From Tissierella creatinini (GTDB lineage: Bacteria; Bacillota; Clostridia; Tissierellales; Tissierellaceae), in NCBI GenBank assembly GCA_005046945.1, contig SUSS01000023.1:1-42735 (forward strand): DNA of 42,735 nt. The letters are read 5' to 3'. Of the stretch, positions 26,708-35,611 are shown piece after piece. A program made the position numbers and the translations under genes. The notes below the pieces were generated by a model. That model did not search any database. It saw only the letters and a list, made by a program, of their open reading frames with translations, and had not been told where the DNA came from. Numbering within the stretch: position 1 is the first letter of the stretch; each line of letters begins with the position of its first letter.

Positions 26708-27637
26708 TTATAATTCTCCCATTAAATGGGTTTCAAGTATTTGGTCGTTCTTAAGACCTTGTAGTCCTAAATAGTGGTTAAGGTTATTTAGAAGGTATTC
26801 TAGTTTAACAGGTCCAACTATTTCTGAGCCTGTTACTGCTACTCCATAGTGTTGAGCTTCTAGTTTAACTAGCTCATATGCCCTATAAAGAGGTGTAGAT
26901 GCACAGTCAAACATGTTAATTGAAACTACTACTCCTTCTCTTTCAGGGAACTTGATTCCAACTGCTCTTGTAGTTGAGAAACCACCGCTTGGTCCTCTTA
27001 CAGCCTTTGCAATTGCCTTAGCAATGCTTACATCCTCAGTAGCAAGGAATACATTATATGCTGTCAATCCTTCCATATCAGCTGATACAATAGTTGCTCC
27101 CATTGTTGGGCTTAATTTTCCGTCTATGGATAAATCAGGCTTTCTCGCTTCACGATCCGGATGATTTTCATCATCTAGAAGCGCCTTTAATCCCTCATAT
27201 TGACCTTTTCTGATATAGGATATGCTTGCCTTGTCAGGAGTTCTTGCATTAGATCCTGAGAAGAATATTGGAACGCCATGCTTCTCATGTAATTCTTTAC
27301 CTATTTCTTCTGCCATTTCCTTACATTCTTCTAGACTAATGTTGGATAATGGGAACAATGGAATAGTATCTTGTCCCCCAATTCTTGGATGAGTACCCTT
27401 TTGCTGGGACATATCTATTAATTCATATGACTTAGCTGCCATATCAAGTAAAGCCGCCTTTAAAGGTCCAGGCTCTCCAATAATTGTAAGAACTGTTCTA
27501 TTGAAGTCGTGCTCTGGTTCACATGTCACAAGCTTGACTCCTTCTCTGTTTTTAATGGTCCCTGATATAGCGTCAATAACCTCTTGTCTTCTACCATCGC
27601 TAAAATTTGGTACTGCTAAAATGTATTGTTTTGACAT
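26708..27637 (-). CDS. ftcD: Glutamate formimidoyltransferase
   Basis: A 309-residue FtcD N-terminal-type transferase with ILAVPNFSDGRRQEVIDAI, KGTHPRIGGQDTIPLFPL and SNARTPDKASI motifs. It moves the formimino group from N-formimino-glutamate to tetrahydrofolate, the last step of one histidine-degradation route. The cyclodeaminase domain is absent, as in many bacteria where it is a separate gene. No other hut genes are in the window. The neighbours concern amino-acid fermentation. Confidence 0.93.
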   Translation of the reverse strand: MSKQYILAVPNFSDGRRQEVIDAISGTIKNREGVKLVTCEPEHDFNRTVLTIIGEPGPLKAALLDMAAKSYELIDMSQQKGTHPRIGGQDTIPLFPLSNISLEECKEMAEEIGKELHEKHGVPIFFSGSNARTPDKASISYIRKGQYEGLKALLDDENHPDREARKPDLSIDGKLSPTMGATIVSADMEGLTAYNVFLATEDVSIAKAIAKAVRGPSGGFSTTRAVGIKFPEREGVVVSINMFDCASTPLYRAYELVKLEAQHYGVAVTGSEIVGPVKLEYLLNNLNHYLGLQGLKNDQILETHLMGEL

Positions 27638-27722
27638 TGAAACCCCTCCTTTAAATATCTTATTCCTAATGTTTATACCCCAAAGTATATCTATTCATCT
27701 CGGAGATAATTTAAGAAATAAT

Positions 27723-27775
27723 AAAAGGTAGAGATCTCTAAGAGCAATATGCTTTTTAGTGACCTCTACCTTTTA
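27723..27775 (-). terminator. Terminator downstream of the activase gene
   Basis: AAAAGGTAGAG pairs perfectly with CTCTACCTTTT across about 30 bases, followed on the minus strand by a T-rich run; separates the activase gene from ftcD. Confidence 0.75.
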
Positions 27776-27783
27776 TACCATTC

Positions 27784-28533
27784 TTATTTAGCCAATAGTG
27801 CAGCTCCAATAGACCCTGCATATCTGGCATCTTTACTTGTTAAAACCTCTTTACCAATCTTTTCTGATAATAATTGTATGAAAGGAGCAACTTCACATAA
27901 GCCCCCCGTTAGATATATTGTTTTCCCACTTCCGTGTTTATGAAGCATGGTGGATACCCTTCCGGTTATCGAGTTTACAATACCTCTAGCTATATCCTCA
28001 CGTGGAGTTCCCTTTCCTATTAAGCTTATTACTTCCGATTCTGCAAAAACTGTACACATACTGGTAATGCTTATGTCCTTTCCCCTCAAAGCCATTTCAG
28101 CTAACTCATCCAAGGCTACCCCCAAGGAATTTGCCATAAGGTCCAAAAATCTGCCTGTTCCTGCAGCACATTTATCATTCATGGTGAAATTGGTTACCCT
28201 TCCACCTTCAATAGTGATTACCTTAGTATCTTGCCCCCCAATGTCAATTACTGTGCAATCTTCTCCCAACAGGTAATATGCTCCCATTCCATGACAGGTT
28301 ATCTCTGTTACTGTCTTGTGAGCATATGGAACTGATATTCTTCCATATCCGGTTGCTACAATTTTTGATTTGTCTAAGTCAATACCCGATTCACCTAGCT
28401 TGCCTTCTATGATCTTAGAAGTCTCAATACTACTCCAACCTGTCGGTAGTGTAAAATTATGCGTTAAACTATCCTCAGTGAAAACTGAGACCTTGGCTGC
28501 AGTTGAGCCAATATCAATTCCTATTTTATACAT
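27784..28533 (-). CDS. 2-hydroxyacyl-CoA dehydratase activase (HgdC/BadF-BadG family)
   Basis: A 249-residue ASKHA ATPase. It has the N-terminal phosphate motif GIDIGSTAAKVSVF, VIDIGGQDTKVI, the cluster-binding Cys in NDKCAAGTGRFLD and a second Cys in ITSMCTVFAESE. The final GGLCEVAPF and ARYAGSIGAALLA complete the fold. A homodimer holding one 4Fe-4S cluster uses ATP to push an electron into the dehydratase. It lies 56 bases after the hgdB-like gene, whose product should be its partner but which is broken here. It may serve a dehydratase encoded elsewhere. Confidence 0.93.
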   Translation of the reverse strand: MYKIGIDIGSTAAKVSVFTEDSLTHNFTLPTGWSSIETSKIIEGKLGESGIDLDKSKIVATGYGRISVPYAHKTVTEITCHGMGAYYLLGEDCTVIDIGGQDTKVITIEGGRVTNFTMNDKCAAGTGRFLDLMANSLGVALDELAEMALRGKDISITSMCTVFAESEVISLIGKGTPREDIARGIVNSITGRVSTMLHKHGSGKTIYLTGGLCEVAPFIQLLSEKIGKEVLTSKDARYAGSIGAALLAK

Positions 28534-28771
28534 CTAATCACCCTTCTAAATTTACAATAAACTCTTAAATCATTGTAACATATATTTCCTTATCCTAGTA
28601 CCGGGTTTTTTTCTATAGTTTCAAGGAAAGCCTCTACTCTTGTTTTTACTTGTCCGGTATCTGAATCCGAATAATCGGTTTCGATTTGGATGAACGGTAG
28701 ATTTAGCTCTTCTTCTACAACCTTTTTCAATGAGAAGGATTCTATAGCATATGTATGGCATGCTACCCATG

Positions 28772-28877
28772 GTGAACTACTCACCACCTATAGAGGTGGG
28801 AGCTTCCTGGTCAATAGCGGCAACCCGCCAAGTTTACCCAGGCTCTAAAGGCTGTACCAGCCTCATTATTACCAAAG
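28772..28877 (-). ncRNA. TnpB guide RNA (omega RNA/reRNA) scaffold
   Basis: The non-coding right end between the tnpB stop and the element boundary is the expected position of the TnpB guide RNA. It has the GGCGGGTTGCCGC hairpin region, then CCACCTCTATAGGTGG and the terminal GTAGTTCAC. The guide would continue into host DNA from 28771 leftward, starting CATGGGTAGCATGCC. The 5' limit is not defined; such RNAs usually extend into the tnpB 3' end. Confidence 0.7.
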
Positions 28878-29951
28878 TTATATAGCTAACTTCAGTAGGT
28901 TATAACTTGCATTTAAGTCTCTGTCATGCTCTGTATTACATACAGGGCATTGCCATTTTCTAAGTGCTAAGTTTTTTACATCTTTATTCTTATGACCACA
29001 AGAAGAGCATAGCTGACTGCTGGCATAATTAGACGGAGCTATTATAAGCTTTCTTTTATGCCATTTTGATTTATATTCGAGTTGTCTTCTAAATTCAGAC
29101 CATGAGGCATCTGAAATAGACTTAGCTAGTTTATGGTTTTTAAGCATATTGGAAACTTTTAAGTCTTCTATAACTATAGCTTGGTTTTCGCTTATTAGTT
29201 TATAGCTTAACTTGTGTAAAAAGTCATTTCTTTGATTTGCTATTTTTTCATGTAGTTTGGCAACTTTAAGCCTTGCCTTGTTACGGTTTTCACTACCCTT
29301 CTTCTTGCGAGACATGTCCTTTTGTAGCTTTTTAAGCCTTTGTTCTGATTTTCTAAAGGCTTTTGGATTCTCCACTACTAGGCCATCTGAGCAAATAGCA
29401 AATGCCTTTATGCCAACATCAACACCAATCTTATTTGAGGTTTGTGGCAACCTAATAATTTCTTCATTAACTAAAACAGATACAAAGTAGTGACCTGCTG
29501 AGTTTTTAGATATTGTAGCAGCCTTAATAACACCATCAAATTTACGATGATATTTTAGTTTTACCATTTCTTTTAACTTAGGCAGTCTTATGCGATTGTC
29601 TTTAATATAAATGGTTCCCTTTTGATTATTTGTTGTATAGCTAAAGTAATTAGATTTTCTGCTTTTGAACTTAGGGAAACCTACCGACTTTTCATTGAAG
29701 AATTTATTATATGCCTTTTGTAGGTTAAGCTGAGCATTGGCCAAAGCTAAACTATCAACTTCTTTTAAGAATGGGAACTCTTTTTTATATTGAGCAGGAG
29801 TGTTATATAGCATATCACTAGTTAGTTTATAGTGTTTAATTTTATCATTAAGCATTTTATTATAAATAAATCTAACACAACCAAATGTCTTAGCAAAATA
29901 TAGTTGTTGCTCTTTATTAGGATAAAGCCTGTATTTGTATGCTTTTAGCAA
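28878..29951 (-). CDS. tnpB: RNA-guided nuclease TnpB
   Basis: About 357 residues from the TTG at 29951, giving [16 protein letters not shown], the usual TnpB N terminus. AGAAGGAGG lies 8 bases upstream. A GTG at 29960 overlaps that site and is less likely. RuvC residues are present: Asp in GVDVGIKAF, Glu in [10 protein letters not shown], Asp in [11 protein letters not shown] CxxC...CxxC zinc finger (CSSCG...CPVC) precedes the last one. Full length, no internal stop. TnpB cuts DNA next to a TAM using the right-end RNA and helps the element persist. Confidence 0.95.
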   Translation of the reverse strand: MLKAYKYRLYPNKEQQLYFAKTFGCVRFIYNKMLNDKIKHYKLTSDMLYNTPAQYKKEFPFLKEVDSLALANAQLNLQKAYNKFFNEKSVGFPKFKSRKSNYFSYTTNNQKGTIYIKDNRIRLPKLKEMVKLKYHRKFDGVIKAATISKNSAGHYFVSVLVNEEIIRLPQTSNKIGVDVGIKAFAICSDGLVVENPKAFRKSEQRLKKLQKDMSRKKKGSENRNKARLKVAKLHEKIANQRNDFLHKLSYKLISENQAIVIEDLKVSNMLKNHKLAKSISDASWSEFRRQLEYKSKWHKRKLIIAPSNYASSQLCSSCGHKNKDVKNLALRKWQCPVCNTEHDRDLNASYNLLKLAI

Positions 29952-29990
29952 TATACTCACCTCCTTCTGAAAACATATGTTCCCAAACCT

Positions 29991-30019
29991 ATTATACTAT
30001 AAAATCCTGAATTTGGCAA
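29991..30019 (-). promoter_or_regulatory. Promoter of tnpB
   Basis: On the minus strand TTGCCA (30019-30014), 17 bases, perfect TATAAT (29996-29991), about 40 bases before the start codon. It lies inside the element. Confidence 0.8.
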
Positions 30020-30625
30020 CGTTTATAACGAGGTAAAGATATCCCCCGTTGCAGCGGTGTGTAGAAACTGCAAGCAGTTTCATCGATGCTTAAAGTTTTA
30101 TACTATATAATTCATCTCACCACCTAAAGAGGTGGGAGAATTCTTACACAAAACTAGTTAAATCAACTATCCCATCTACTTCATATTCTTTAGCCATTCT
30201 CTTAACAAGCTCAAATCTGGCATTATTAGGAGTCATACATGAACAAGGTGTCTTTAAATATTTTTCAGCAAGTGCAAAAAGTGGGTCCTTATTTGGATCT
30301 TCATCGACCATTATATCCAATGATTTATAACCTGTATAGTTTTCAAGGGCAACAACTGATGCACCCGCTTCTTCCAGTGCCTTTAGGACCTTTTCTGAGC
30401 CTGAGCTGTACCACATAAGGTTACAGAAATAGCATCAGCAGCTAGGGCAATCTCTTGTGGTGAAAATGTGCAATACATACCCACAACCTTTTTCCCTGCT
30501 TCGTGAGCTTCTTTAATTTTAACGGAATTTATCCCTCTTAGGCCTTCAACTTCTTCCATTATAGATGGTCTCATAAAATCATCCCCTTACTTAAAATTTA
30601 GGCCCAAATCTAATTTTAATGTAAA

Positions 30626-30668
30626 TAAGGCCTTATTGCCAATTAGATTAATTGATAATAAGGCCTTT
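30626..30668. terminator. Hairpin between the broken hgdB-like gene and rtcB
   Basis: AAGGCCTTATT (30627-30637) pairs perfectly with AATAAGGCCTT (30657-30667). It lies downstream of rtcB on the minus strand and is probably its terminator, although the U-run is poor. Confidence 0.65.
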
Positions 30669-30696
30669 AGTATAGATGAAATTAATTGAAATCTCC

Positions 30697-31911
30697 TTAT
30701 GCTTTAAAATTATATATAGGTTTTATAATATCAATAACTTCAACGGTCTCATCCAGATTTTTCATAATCTCCTCTATAGATTTGTAGGCAAAGGGGCTTT
30801 CATCCAAGGTGGATTCCTTTACAGATGTGGTATATATGCCTTCCATGGACTTCTCAAAATCCTCCAAAGTAAAGGCTTCCTTGGCATCGCTTCTGCTCTT
30901 AAGCCTTCCGGCTCCATGGGGTGCTGAGTAATTCCAATCCTCATTGCCCTTACCAAGAGCCAAAATAGAACCATCCCTCATATTAATGGGGATAATCACC
31001 TTTTCTCCTTTATAGGCAGCAATTGCTCCCTTTCTTACGATATTATCTCTAAAATCAATATAGTTGTGAACCGTATGAAAATATTCAAAGTCTTCAAGTT
31101 TCTTATTTAATAATCTTTCCAATATAATAGAAGCCATAATCTCTCTGTTTAAAATGGCATAGTCTTGGGCTATTTTCATATCATGAAGATACTTTTCCCT
31201 ATAGGTTCCCGTTAGATAGCATAGTTCTTTAGGATACCTAGACTGGAGGTCCTTATAGTCTTTATCTAAGTCTTTCAGCGCATCTTTTATCTCCTTCCTT
31301 CTACCTTGAGCTTTATACTTTTCTATAATCCTTTCCTTTTCCTCAAAGTATTTTTCCTTACCGCTGCATAAATCCACTGCTAGTCTCTGATAAATTTCTG
31401 CTACTTGCTTACCTAGATTTCTGGAGCCTGAATGGATTATTAGGTATTTATTTTCATTGCTATCAACACCTAGCTCTATAAAGTGGTTTCCACTTCCTAG
31501 GGTCCCTATGCTTCTTTCAATTCTCTTTGTGTCTTTAAGGTCCCTATAGCAATGTAGGTCAGTTAATTTTTCGAAGGAATATTTTCTTTCTTCATGGCTT
31601 TGTCTACCTGCAGGTACATGTATTTTAATTATTTCATCTAACTCCTTAAAATCAATATGAACTTTCCCAAGCTCAACAGTCAACATTCCACATCCAAGGT
31701 CAACGCCTACAATATTGGGGATAATCTTATCTCCCATCTGGGCAGTAAAGCCTATGACACAGCCTACCCCCTGATGAACGTCAGGCATAATTCTAACCTT
31801 AGATCCTTGGATAAAATCCTGATTCATAAGGGTCATTATCTGTTCTATGGCTCCCTTTTCAATATTGCTAGCGAAAGCTTTGGCAATACCATGCTTCCCC
31901 CAAATTTCCAT
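30697..31911 (-). CDS. rtcB: RNA ligase RtcB
   Basis: About 404 residues from the ATG at 31911; GAGAGG lies 7 bases upstream, and the frame's earlier TTG overlaps it. Family motifs: MPDVHQGVGCVIGFT, VGVDLGCGM (metal Asp and Cys), GTLGSGNHFIELG, IIHSGSRNLG, TVHNYIDF and the C-terminal YSAPHGAGRLKSRSDA with the guanylated His. It joins 2',3'-cyclic-phosphate or 3'-phosphate ends to 5'-OH RNA ends using GTP. No rtcA, rtcR or archease is adjacent. Confidence 0.95.
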   Translation of the reverse strand: MEIWGKHGIAKAFASNIEKGAIEQIMTLMNQDFIQGSKVRIMPDVHQGVGCVIGFTAQMGDKIIPNIVGVDLGCGMLTVELGKVHIDFKELDEIIKIHVPAGRQSHEERKYSFEKLTDLHCYRDLKDTKRIERSIGTLGSGNHFIELGVDSNENKYLIIHSGSRNLGKQVAEIYQRLAVDLCSGKEKYFEEKERIIEKYKAQGRRKEIKDALKDLDKDYKDLQSRYPKELCYLTGTYREKYLHDMKIAQDYAILNREIMASIILERLLNKKLEDFEYFHTVHNYIDFRDNIVRKGAIAAYKGEKVIIPINMRDGSILALGKGNEDWNYSAPHGAGRLKSRSDAKEAFTLEDFEKSMEGIYTTSVKESTLDESPFAYKSIEEIMKNLDETVEVIDIIKPIYNFKA

Positions 31912-31956
31912 TTCCTCACCTCTCAAATAATATTAATGGTATTATACCCATAATTA

Positions 31957-31983
31957 AAAAATCACCGGTCTCCGGTGATTTTT
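31957..31983. terminator. Terminator of the threonine operon
   Basis: AAAAATCACCGG (31957-31968), TCT, CCGGTGATTTTT (31972-31983). A perfect 12-bp stem just after the thrB stop. Confidence 0.93.
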
Positions 31984-31990
31984 AATCTAT

Positions 31991-32881
31991 TTATTCTTTT
32001 GTAACTTTTATTCCTTCATTATCCATATTTAATTCAATTACAGCCCACTTATCCTTAAGTGTACTCAAAAATTTCTCTAGTTCTTTCTTTAATTCAGGAT
32101 TATTTCCATCATGTAAGGTCATAATAGTGGGGCCTGCTCCACTTAAATATGTCCCCAGACACCCAAGGGATTCACATTCTTCCATTATCTCATGATAGCC
32201 CGGAATTAAATCCCCTCTATATGGTTGATGAATCCTATCCTTTATAGCATATTTAATCAGGTCAAATCTTCCATTTGATAGGACTGAGAGCAAAAGAGAA
32301 GTCCTGCTTATATTGTATATTGCATCCTCCCGAGAGTATGTGGTTGGCAACACAGCCCTTGCCTTTTCAGTGGAAAGGGGGAAGTCAGGGATTAATGCCA
32401 TAAACTTAAGTCCATCTTTTACATCGATTTTATTATGATAGACCTTATTATCCTCCATTATGGATATTACCACTCCTCCAAGAACAGCAGGGGATACATT
32501 ATCAGGATGGCCTTCTATTTCAGTTGCTATCTCTATTATTTCATCAAGGCTTAATTTGCCTCCTAGGATTTCACCGGCTCCCGCTATACCTCCTACTATA
32601 CATACAGCACTGGAGCCAAGGCCTCTTGACACCGGAATATCAGACTGAATACCTATCCTTATTCCAAAATCAAGGTCTCTTTCCATATAATCCAAAGCCT
32701 TTTTAAAGGCTAGGAATACTAGATTATCTTCATTGCAGTATTCTTCAGGACAGCCTGTGATTTCAAGACCGGATGGTATCACTTCAAAGGTATAAGTATT
32801 ATATAGGTCAAAGGCCATTCCTAGTGCATCAAATCCAGGTCCTATGTTTGCACTTGTTGCCGGCACTCTTACCTTAATCAT
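31991..32881 (-). CDS. thrB: Homoserine kinase
   Basis: About 296 residues from the ATG at 32881 (MIKVRVPATSANIGPGFDALG), with AAGGTGG upstream inside the end of thrC; the genes overlap by 8 bases. GHMP-kinase motifs are clear: PATSANIGPGFD, VSRGLGSSAVCIVGG (ATP loop) and YLSGAGPTIM. It phosphorylates homoserine for threonine synthase. Last gene of the operon. Confidence 0.96.
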   Translation of the reverse strand: MIKVRVPATSANIGPGFDALGMAFDLYNTYTFEVIPSGLEITGCPEEYCNEDNLVFLAFKKALDYMERDLDFGIRIGIQSDIPVSRGLGSSAVCIVGGIAGAGEILGGKLSLDEIIEIATEIEGHPDNVSPAVLGGVVISIMEDNKVYHNKIDVKDGLKFMALIPDFPLSTEKARAVLPTTYSREDAIYNISRTSLLLSVLSNGRFDLIKYAIKDRIHQPYRGDLIPGYHEIMEECESLGCLGTYLSGAGPTIMTLHDGNNPELKKELEKFLSTLKDKWAVIELNMDNEGIKVTKE

Positions 32882-34355
32882 TGTTAACACCCACCTTTAA
32901 GAAATCCAAGACCATATTCTTCATTTCTTCCTTATTGCACTTGTTGTTATGGATTATTTTCTTGTCCTTAAGGCTGGAAACAGCCACCGGTACTTCTAGA
33001 CCTGATTTTTGGGCCAAGGTATCCACTATCTTAAACTCATCTAAATCCCTTACGCCTATACCAATGGCCTGAGCTACATTGGATGCAAACTTAAATGGAC
33101 TTGCAGTAGAAGCTATGATTACCTTAGAATCATCGTTGTATTCAAACTCATACTTTTCATAGGCACTGGTTGCCACAGCTGTATGAGTGTCCAGTAAATA
33201 GTTGTATTTATTAAACACTTGGCCTATGGTCTTAAATACTTCATCTTCATCTGCATATGCTCCAAAAAAATCCACAAGCTTTTCCTTGTCGAATTGATAA
33301 TAGCCCTCTTCTGCCAGGCCTTTCATAATACTGGATATAAGTCCATCATCATTACCGCTCATATGGAATAGAAATCTCTCTAGATTGCTGGATATAAGTA
33401 TATCCATGGATGGAGATGAGGTAAGCTTAAGGTCTCTTCTTCTATCGTATATGCCGGTGGTAAAAAAATCAGTCAACACCTTGTTATCATTAGATGCACA
33501 TATAAATTTATTTACAGGAAGACCCATCTTTTTTGCATAATATGCTGCTAGGATATTTCCAAAGTTTCCTGTAGGAACACAGATGTTGATCTTTTCACCT
33601 TCTCCAAGCTTATCTTCTCTTAAAAGAGTAAGATAACTATGGAAGTAATATACTATCTGAGGAACTAATCTTCCAATATTGATGGAGTTAGCTGAAGACA
33701 GTATATAGCCCTCATTCTTTAAAGCACTTACAAATTCTCCATCATTAAATAACTTCTTTACACCGTTTTGTGCATCATCGAAATTCCCATTGATTCCGAC
33801 TACAAATGTATTATCCCCGGTTTGAGTCTTCATTTGAAGCTTTTGTATCTCACTTACTCCGTTTTCAGGGAAAAATACTACTATCTTAATTTTATCTACA
33901 TTGGCAAAGCCCTCCAATGCTGCCTTTCCAGTATCCCCGGAGGTTGCAGTTAGGATTACCACTTCCTCCTTTATACCGTTAATCTTCATAGCAGTCTTTA
34001 AAAGATGTGGCAAGATACTAAGAGCCATATCCTTAAAGGCTATGGTAGGTCCATGATACAGCTCTAAATAAAATTTTTCTCCCACCTGGGCTATAGGTGC
34101 AATTTCCGGCATTTCGAACTTGTCATTATATGCATTGCCTATACAATCCTTAAGGTCTTCTTCACTAAAGTCCGTAAGGAATCCCTTCATTATCTCATAG
34201 GCAAGGGCCTTATAGTCAAGGTCCTTAAGCTTATCTAAATCTACAAGAGGAATAGCCTCCGGAACGAAAAGGCCTCCATCCTTTGATATTCCCTGTATTA
34301 TAGCCTGGCTGGCCTTTAATGATACCGTCTTATCTCTTGTGCTTATATATCTCAT
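32874..34355 (-). CDS. thrC: Threonine synthase
   Basis: A 493-residue PLP enzyme of the long bacterial/fungal class. It starts MRYISTRDKTVSLKASQAIIQGISKDGGLFVPE and has the Lys in LYHGPTIAFKDMALS that binds PLP, ATSGDTGKAALEG and PTGNFGNILAAYYAK. It converts O-phosphohomoserine to threonine. It starts 10 bases after hom. Confidence 0.97.
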   Translation of the reverse strand: MRYISTRDKTVSLKASQAIIQGISKDGGLFVPEAIPLVDLDKLKDLDYKALAYEIMKGFLTDFSEEDLKDCIGNAYNDKFEMPEIAPIAQVGEKFYLELYHGPTIAFKDMALSILPHLLKTAMKINGIKEEVVILTATSGDTGKAALEGFANVDKIKIVVFFPENGVSEIQKLQMKTQTGDNTFVVGINGNFDDAQNGVKKLFNDGEFVSALKNEGYILSSANSINIGRLVPQIVYYFHSYLTLLREDKLGEGEKINICVPTGNFGNILAAYYAKKMGLPVNKFICASNDNKVLTDFFTTGIYDRRRDLKLTSSPSMDILISSNLERFLFHMSGNDDGLISSIMKGLAEEGYYQFDKEKLVDFFGAYADEDEVFKTIGQVFNKYNYLLDTHTAVATSAYEKYEFEYNDDSKVIIASTASPFKFASNVAQAIGIGVRDLDEFKIVDTLAQKSGLEVPVAVSSLKDKKIIHNNKCNKEEMKNMVLDFLKVGVNND

Positions 34356-34365
34356 TTTTATCCCT

Positions 34366-35577
34366 CTAATCTAAGATTCTTCCAAGGAAGTATCTTCCCT
34401 TTTCAATATTCAAGGAATCCAATAAATCCTTGATCTCCATTAATCCTATTTCATTTGTTATAATGGCTACCTGGCCCTTATTTGATGGCATTTCCTCTGA
34501 TATTCTTCTTAAACTTCTCACTATATTATCATCTGCATCTGAAACCCTAAGGTAATATCTTCCCTTGATTTCATGGTTATAATTCTTCAATTCAGCTGTG
34601 CCTAAAGGATTATTCTTCTTATAGGTTTTGGTTACAATATCAAGGACATCAGATAGTACGGCATTTCCCGTAGGTAGCTTTCCTGCACCGGGACCATAGA
34701 ACTTAAGCTCTCCTACTTCTGAGCCATTAAATGCCACTGAATTATGTGCAAGGTTCACATTGGCAAAATAGTTATCCCTTGGAACGATTGTAGGCTGAAC
34801 TACAGCTGTAAATCCATCCTTATATGATTTTGCCTCCCCAATAAGCTTTACAGTGGAATTCATCTTCTTAATGACCTCTATATCAAAGCTAGTAATGGAA
34901 GAAATTCCATCCATAAAGATATCCTCTTCATTAATCTTTCCTTGTAAGGATAAGGTTGCCAATATCCTTAACTTCCTCATAGTGTCAATCCCATCTACAT
35001 CGGCTGTAGGATCAGCCTCAGCATATCCCATGTCCTGTGCACTCTTTAAAATATCATGGTAGTTCTTTCCCTCATCTATCATCCTAGATAAGATATAGTT
35101 ACAAGTTCCATTTAAAATTCCTTGAACCTGGGAGACTTCATTTAGAAGCAGCTGTTCCTTAAGAGGCTTAAGGACCGGGATGCCACCGGCTACACTGGCC
35201 TCATATAAAAAGGCTAAGTCCTTTTCTTTAGCTAGGGCAGAAAATTCCTCAAAATATTTGGAAACCACGGCCTTATTTGCTGTTACTATATTTTTTCCGG
35301 CCTTTAGACCCTGTGAAATATATTTATAGCTATTTTCTACATCTCCTGTAACCTCAACTATTATGCTGATTTCCTCATCATGAAGGATTTCATCGAAATC
35401 TAGGACCAACTCTATCTCCGGGTCAAGCTTTCTCTTCTTAGAGGAATCATTAACTAGAACCTTTTTAATTCTTATATCATGGCCCGTCAGGCCTTTTAAT
35501 TTTTCTTTTCTTTTATCCAGTATCTCCACTACGCCAGAGCCTACTGTACCAAGGCCTAATAAGCCGATATTTACCAT
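34366..35577 (-). CDS. hom: Homoserine dehydrogenase
   Basis: A 403-residue protein with the NAD(P) Rossmann motif GLLGLGTVGSGVVEIL, ITANKAVVSKY-type active-site region, NGTCNYILSRM, GYAEADPTADVDGID and a short C-terminal ACT-like domain (about 330-403). It reduces aspartate semialdehyde to homoserine, the branch toward threonine and methionine. It lies 34 bases after asd and is probably feedback-regulated through the ACT domain. Confidence 0.97.
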   Translation of the reverse strand: MVNIGLLGLGTVGSGVVEILDKRKEKLKGLTGHDIRIKKVLVNDSSKKRKLDPEIELVLDFDEILHDEEISIIVEVTGDVENSYKYISQGLKAGKNIVTANKAVVSKYFEEFSALAKEKDLAFLYEASVAGGIPVLKPLKEQLLLNEVSQVQGILNGTCNYILSRMIDEGKNYHDILKSAQDMGYAEADPTADVDGIDTMRKLRILATLSLQGKINEEDIFMDGISSITSFDIEVIKKMNSTVKLIGEAKSYKDGFTAVVQPTIVPRDNYFANVNLAHNSVAFNGSEVGELKFYGPGAGKLPTGNAVLSDVLDIVTKTYKKNNPLGTAELKNYNHEIKGRYYLRVSDADDNIVRSLRRISEEMPSNKGQVAIITNEIGLMEIKDLLDSLNIEKGRYFLGRILD

Positions 35578-35611
35578 TTACTTCAACTCCTATTTAATAC
35601 TTCCCCAACTA

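Larger units (their letters stand above)
28772..30157 (-). mobile_element. IS605-family tnpB-only element (IS1341-like)
   Basis: Ends deduced by restoring the interrupted gene: on the minus strand the left end starts after TTTAA (30162-30158) and the right end finishes TAGTTCAC at 28772, giving 1386 bp. Each end has the subterminal palindrome CCACCT...AGGTGG (about 28784-28800 and 30120-30135). There is no target duplication, as expected for this family. It encodes tnpB but no tnpA Y1 transposase, so it would need a transposase in trans. An end relic of the same family is at 13982-14057. Confidence 0.88.
28590..30574 (-). pseudogene. Broken 2-hydroxyacyl-CoA dehydratase (HgdB family)
   Basis: Three pieces remain. 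The N-terminal piece (from 30574) includes KKVVGMYCTFSPQEIALAAD and ends at LCGTAQ. The C-terminal half starts at about 30404 (SGSEKVLKALEEAGASVVAL...CSCMTPNN) in another frame and stops reading at VDLT near 30158. The last part (28771-28590) resumes at WVACHTYAIES and ends ETIEKNPVLG. Relative to family length, about 200 central residues are missing between the first two pieces, at a repeated GCTCAG. The second break is the tnpB element. Joining 30158 to 28771 restores VDL-T-WVACHTYA exactly in frame. Confidence 0.9.
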
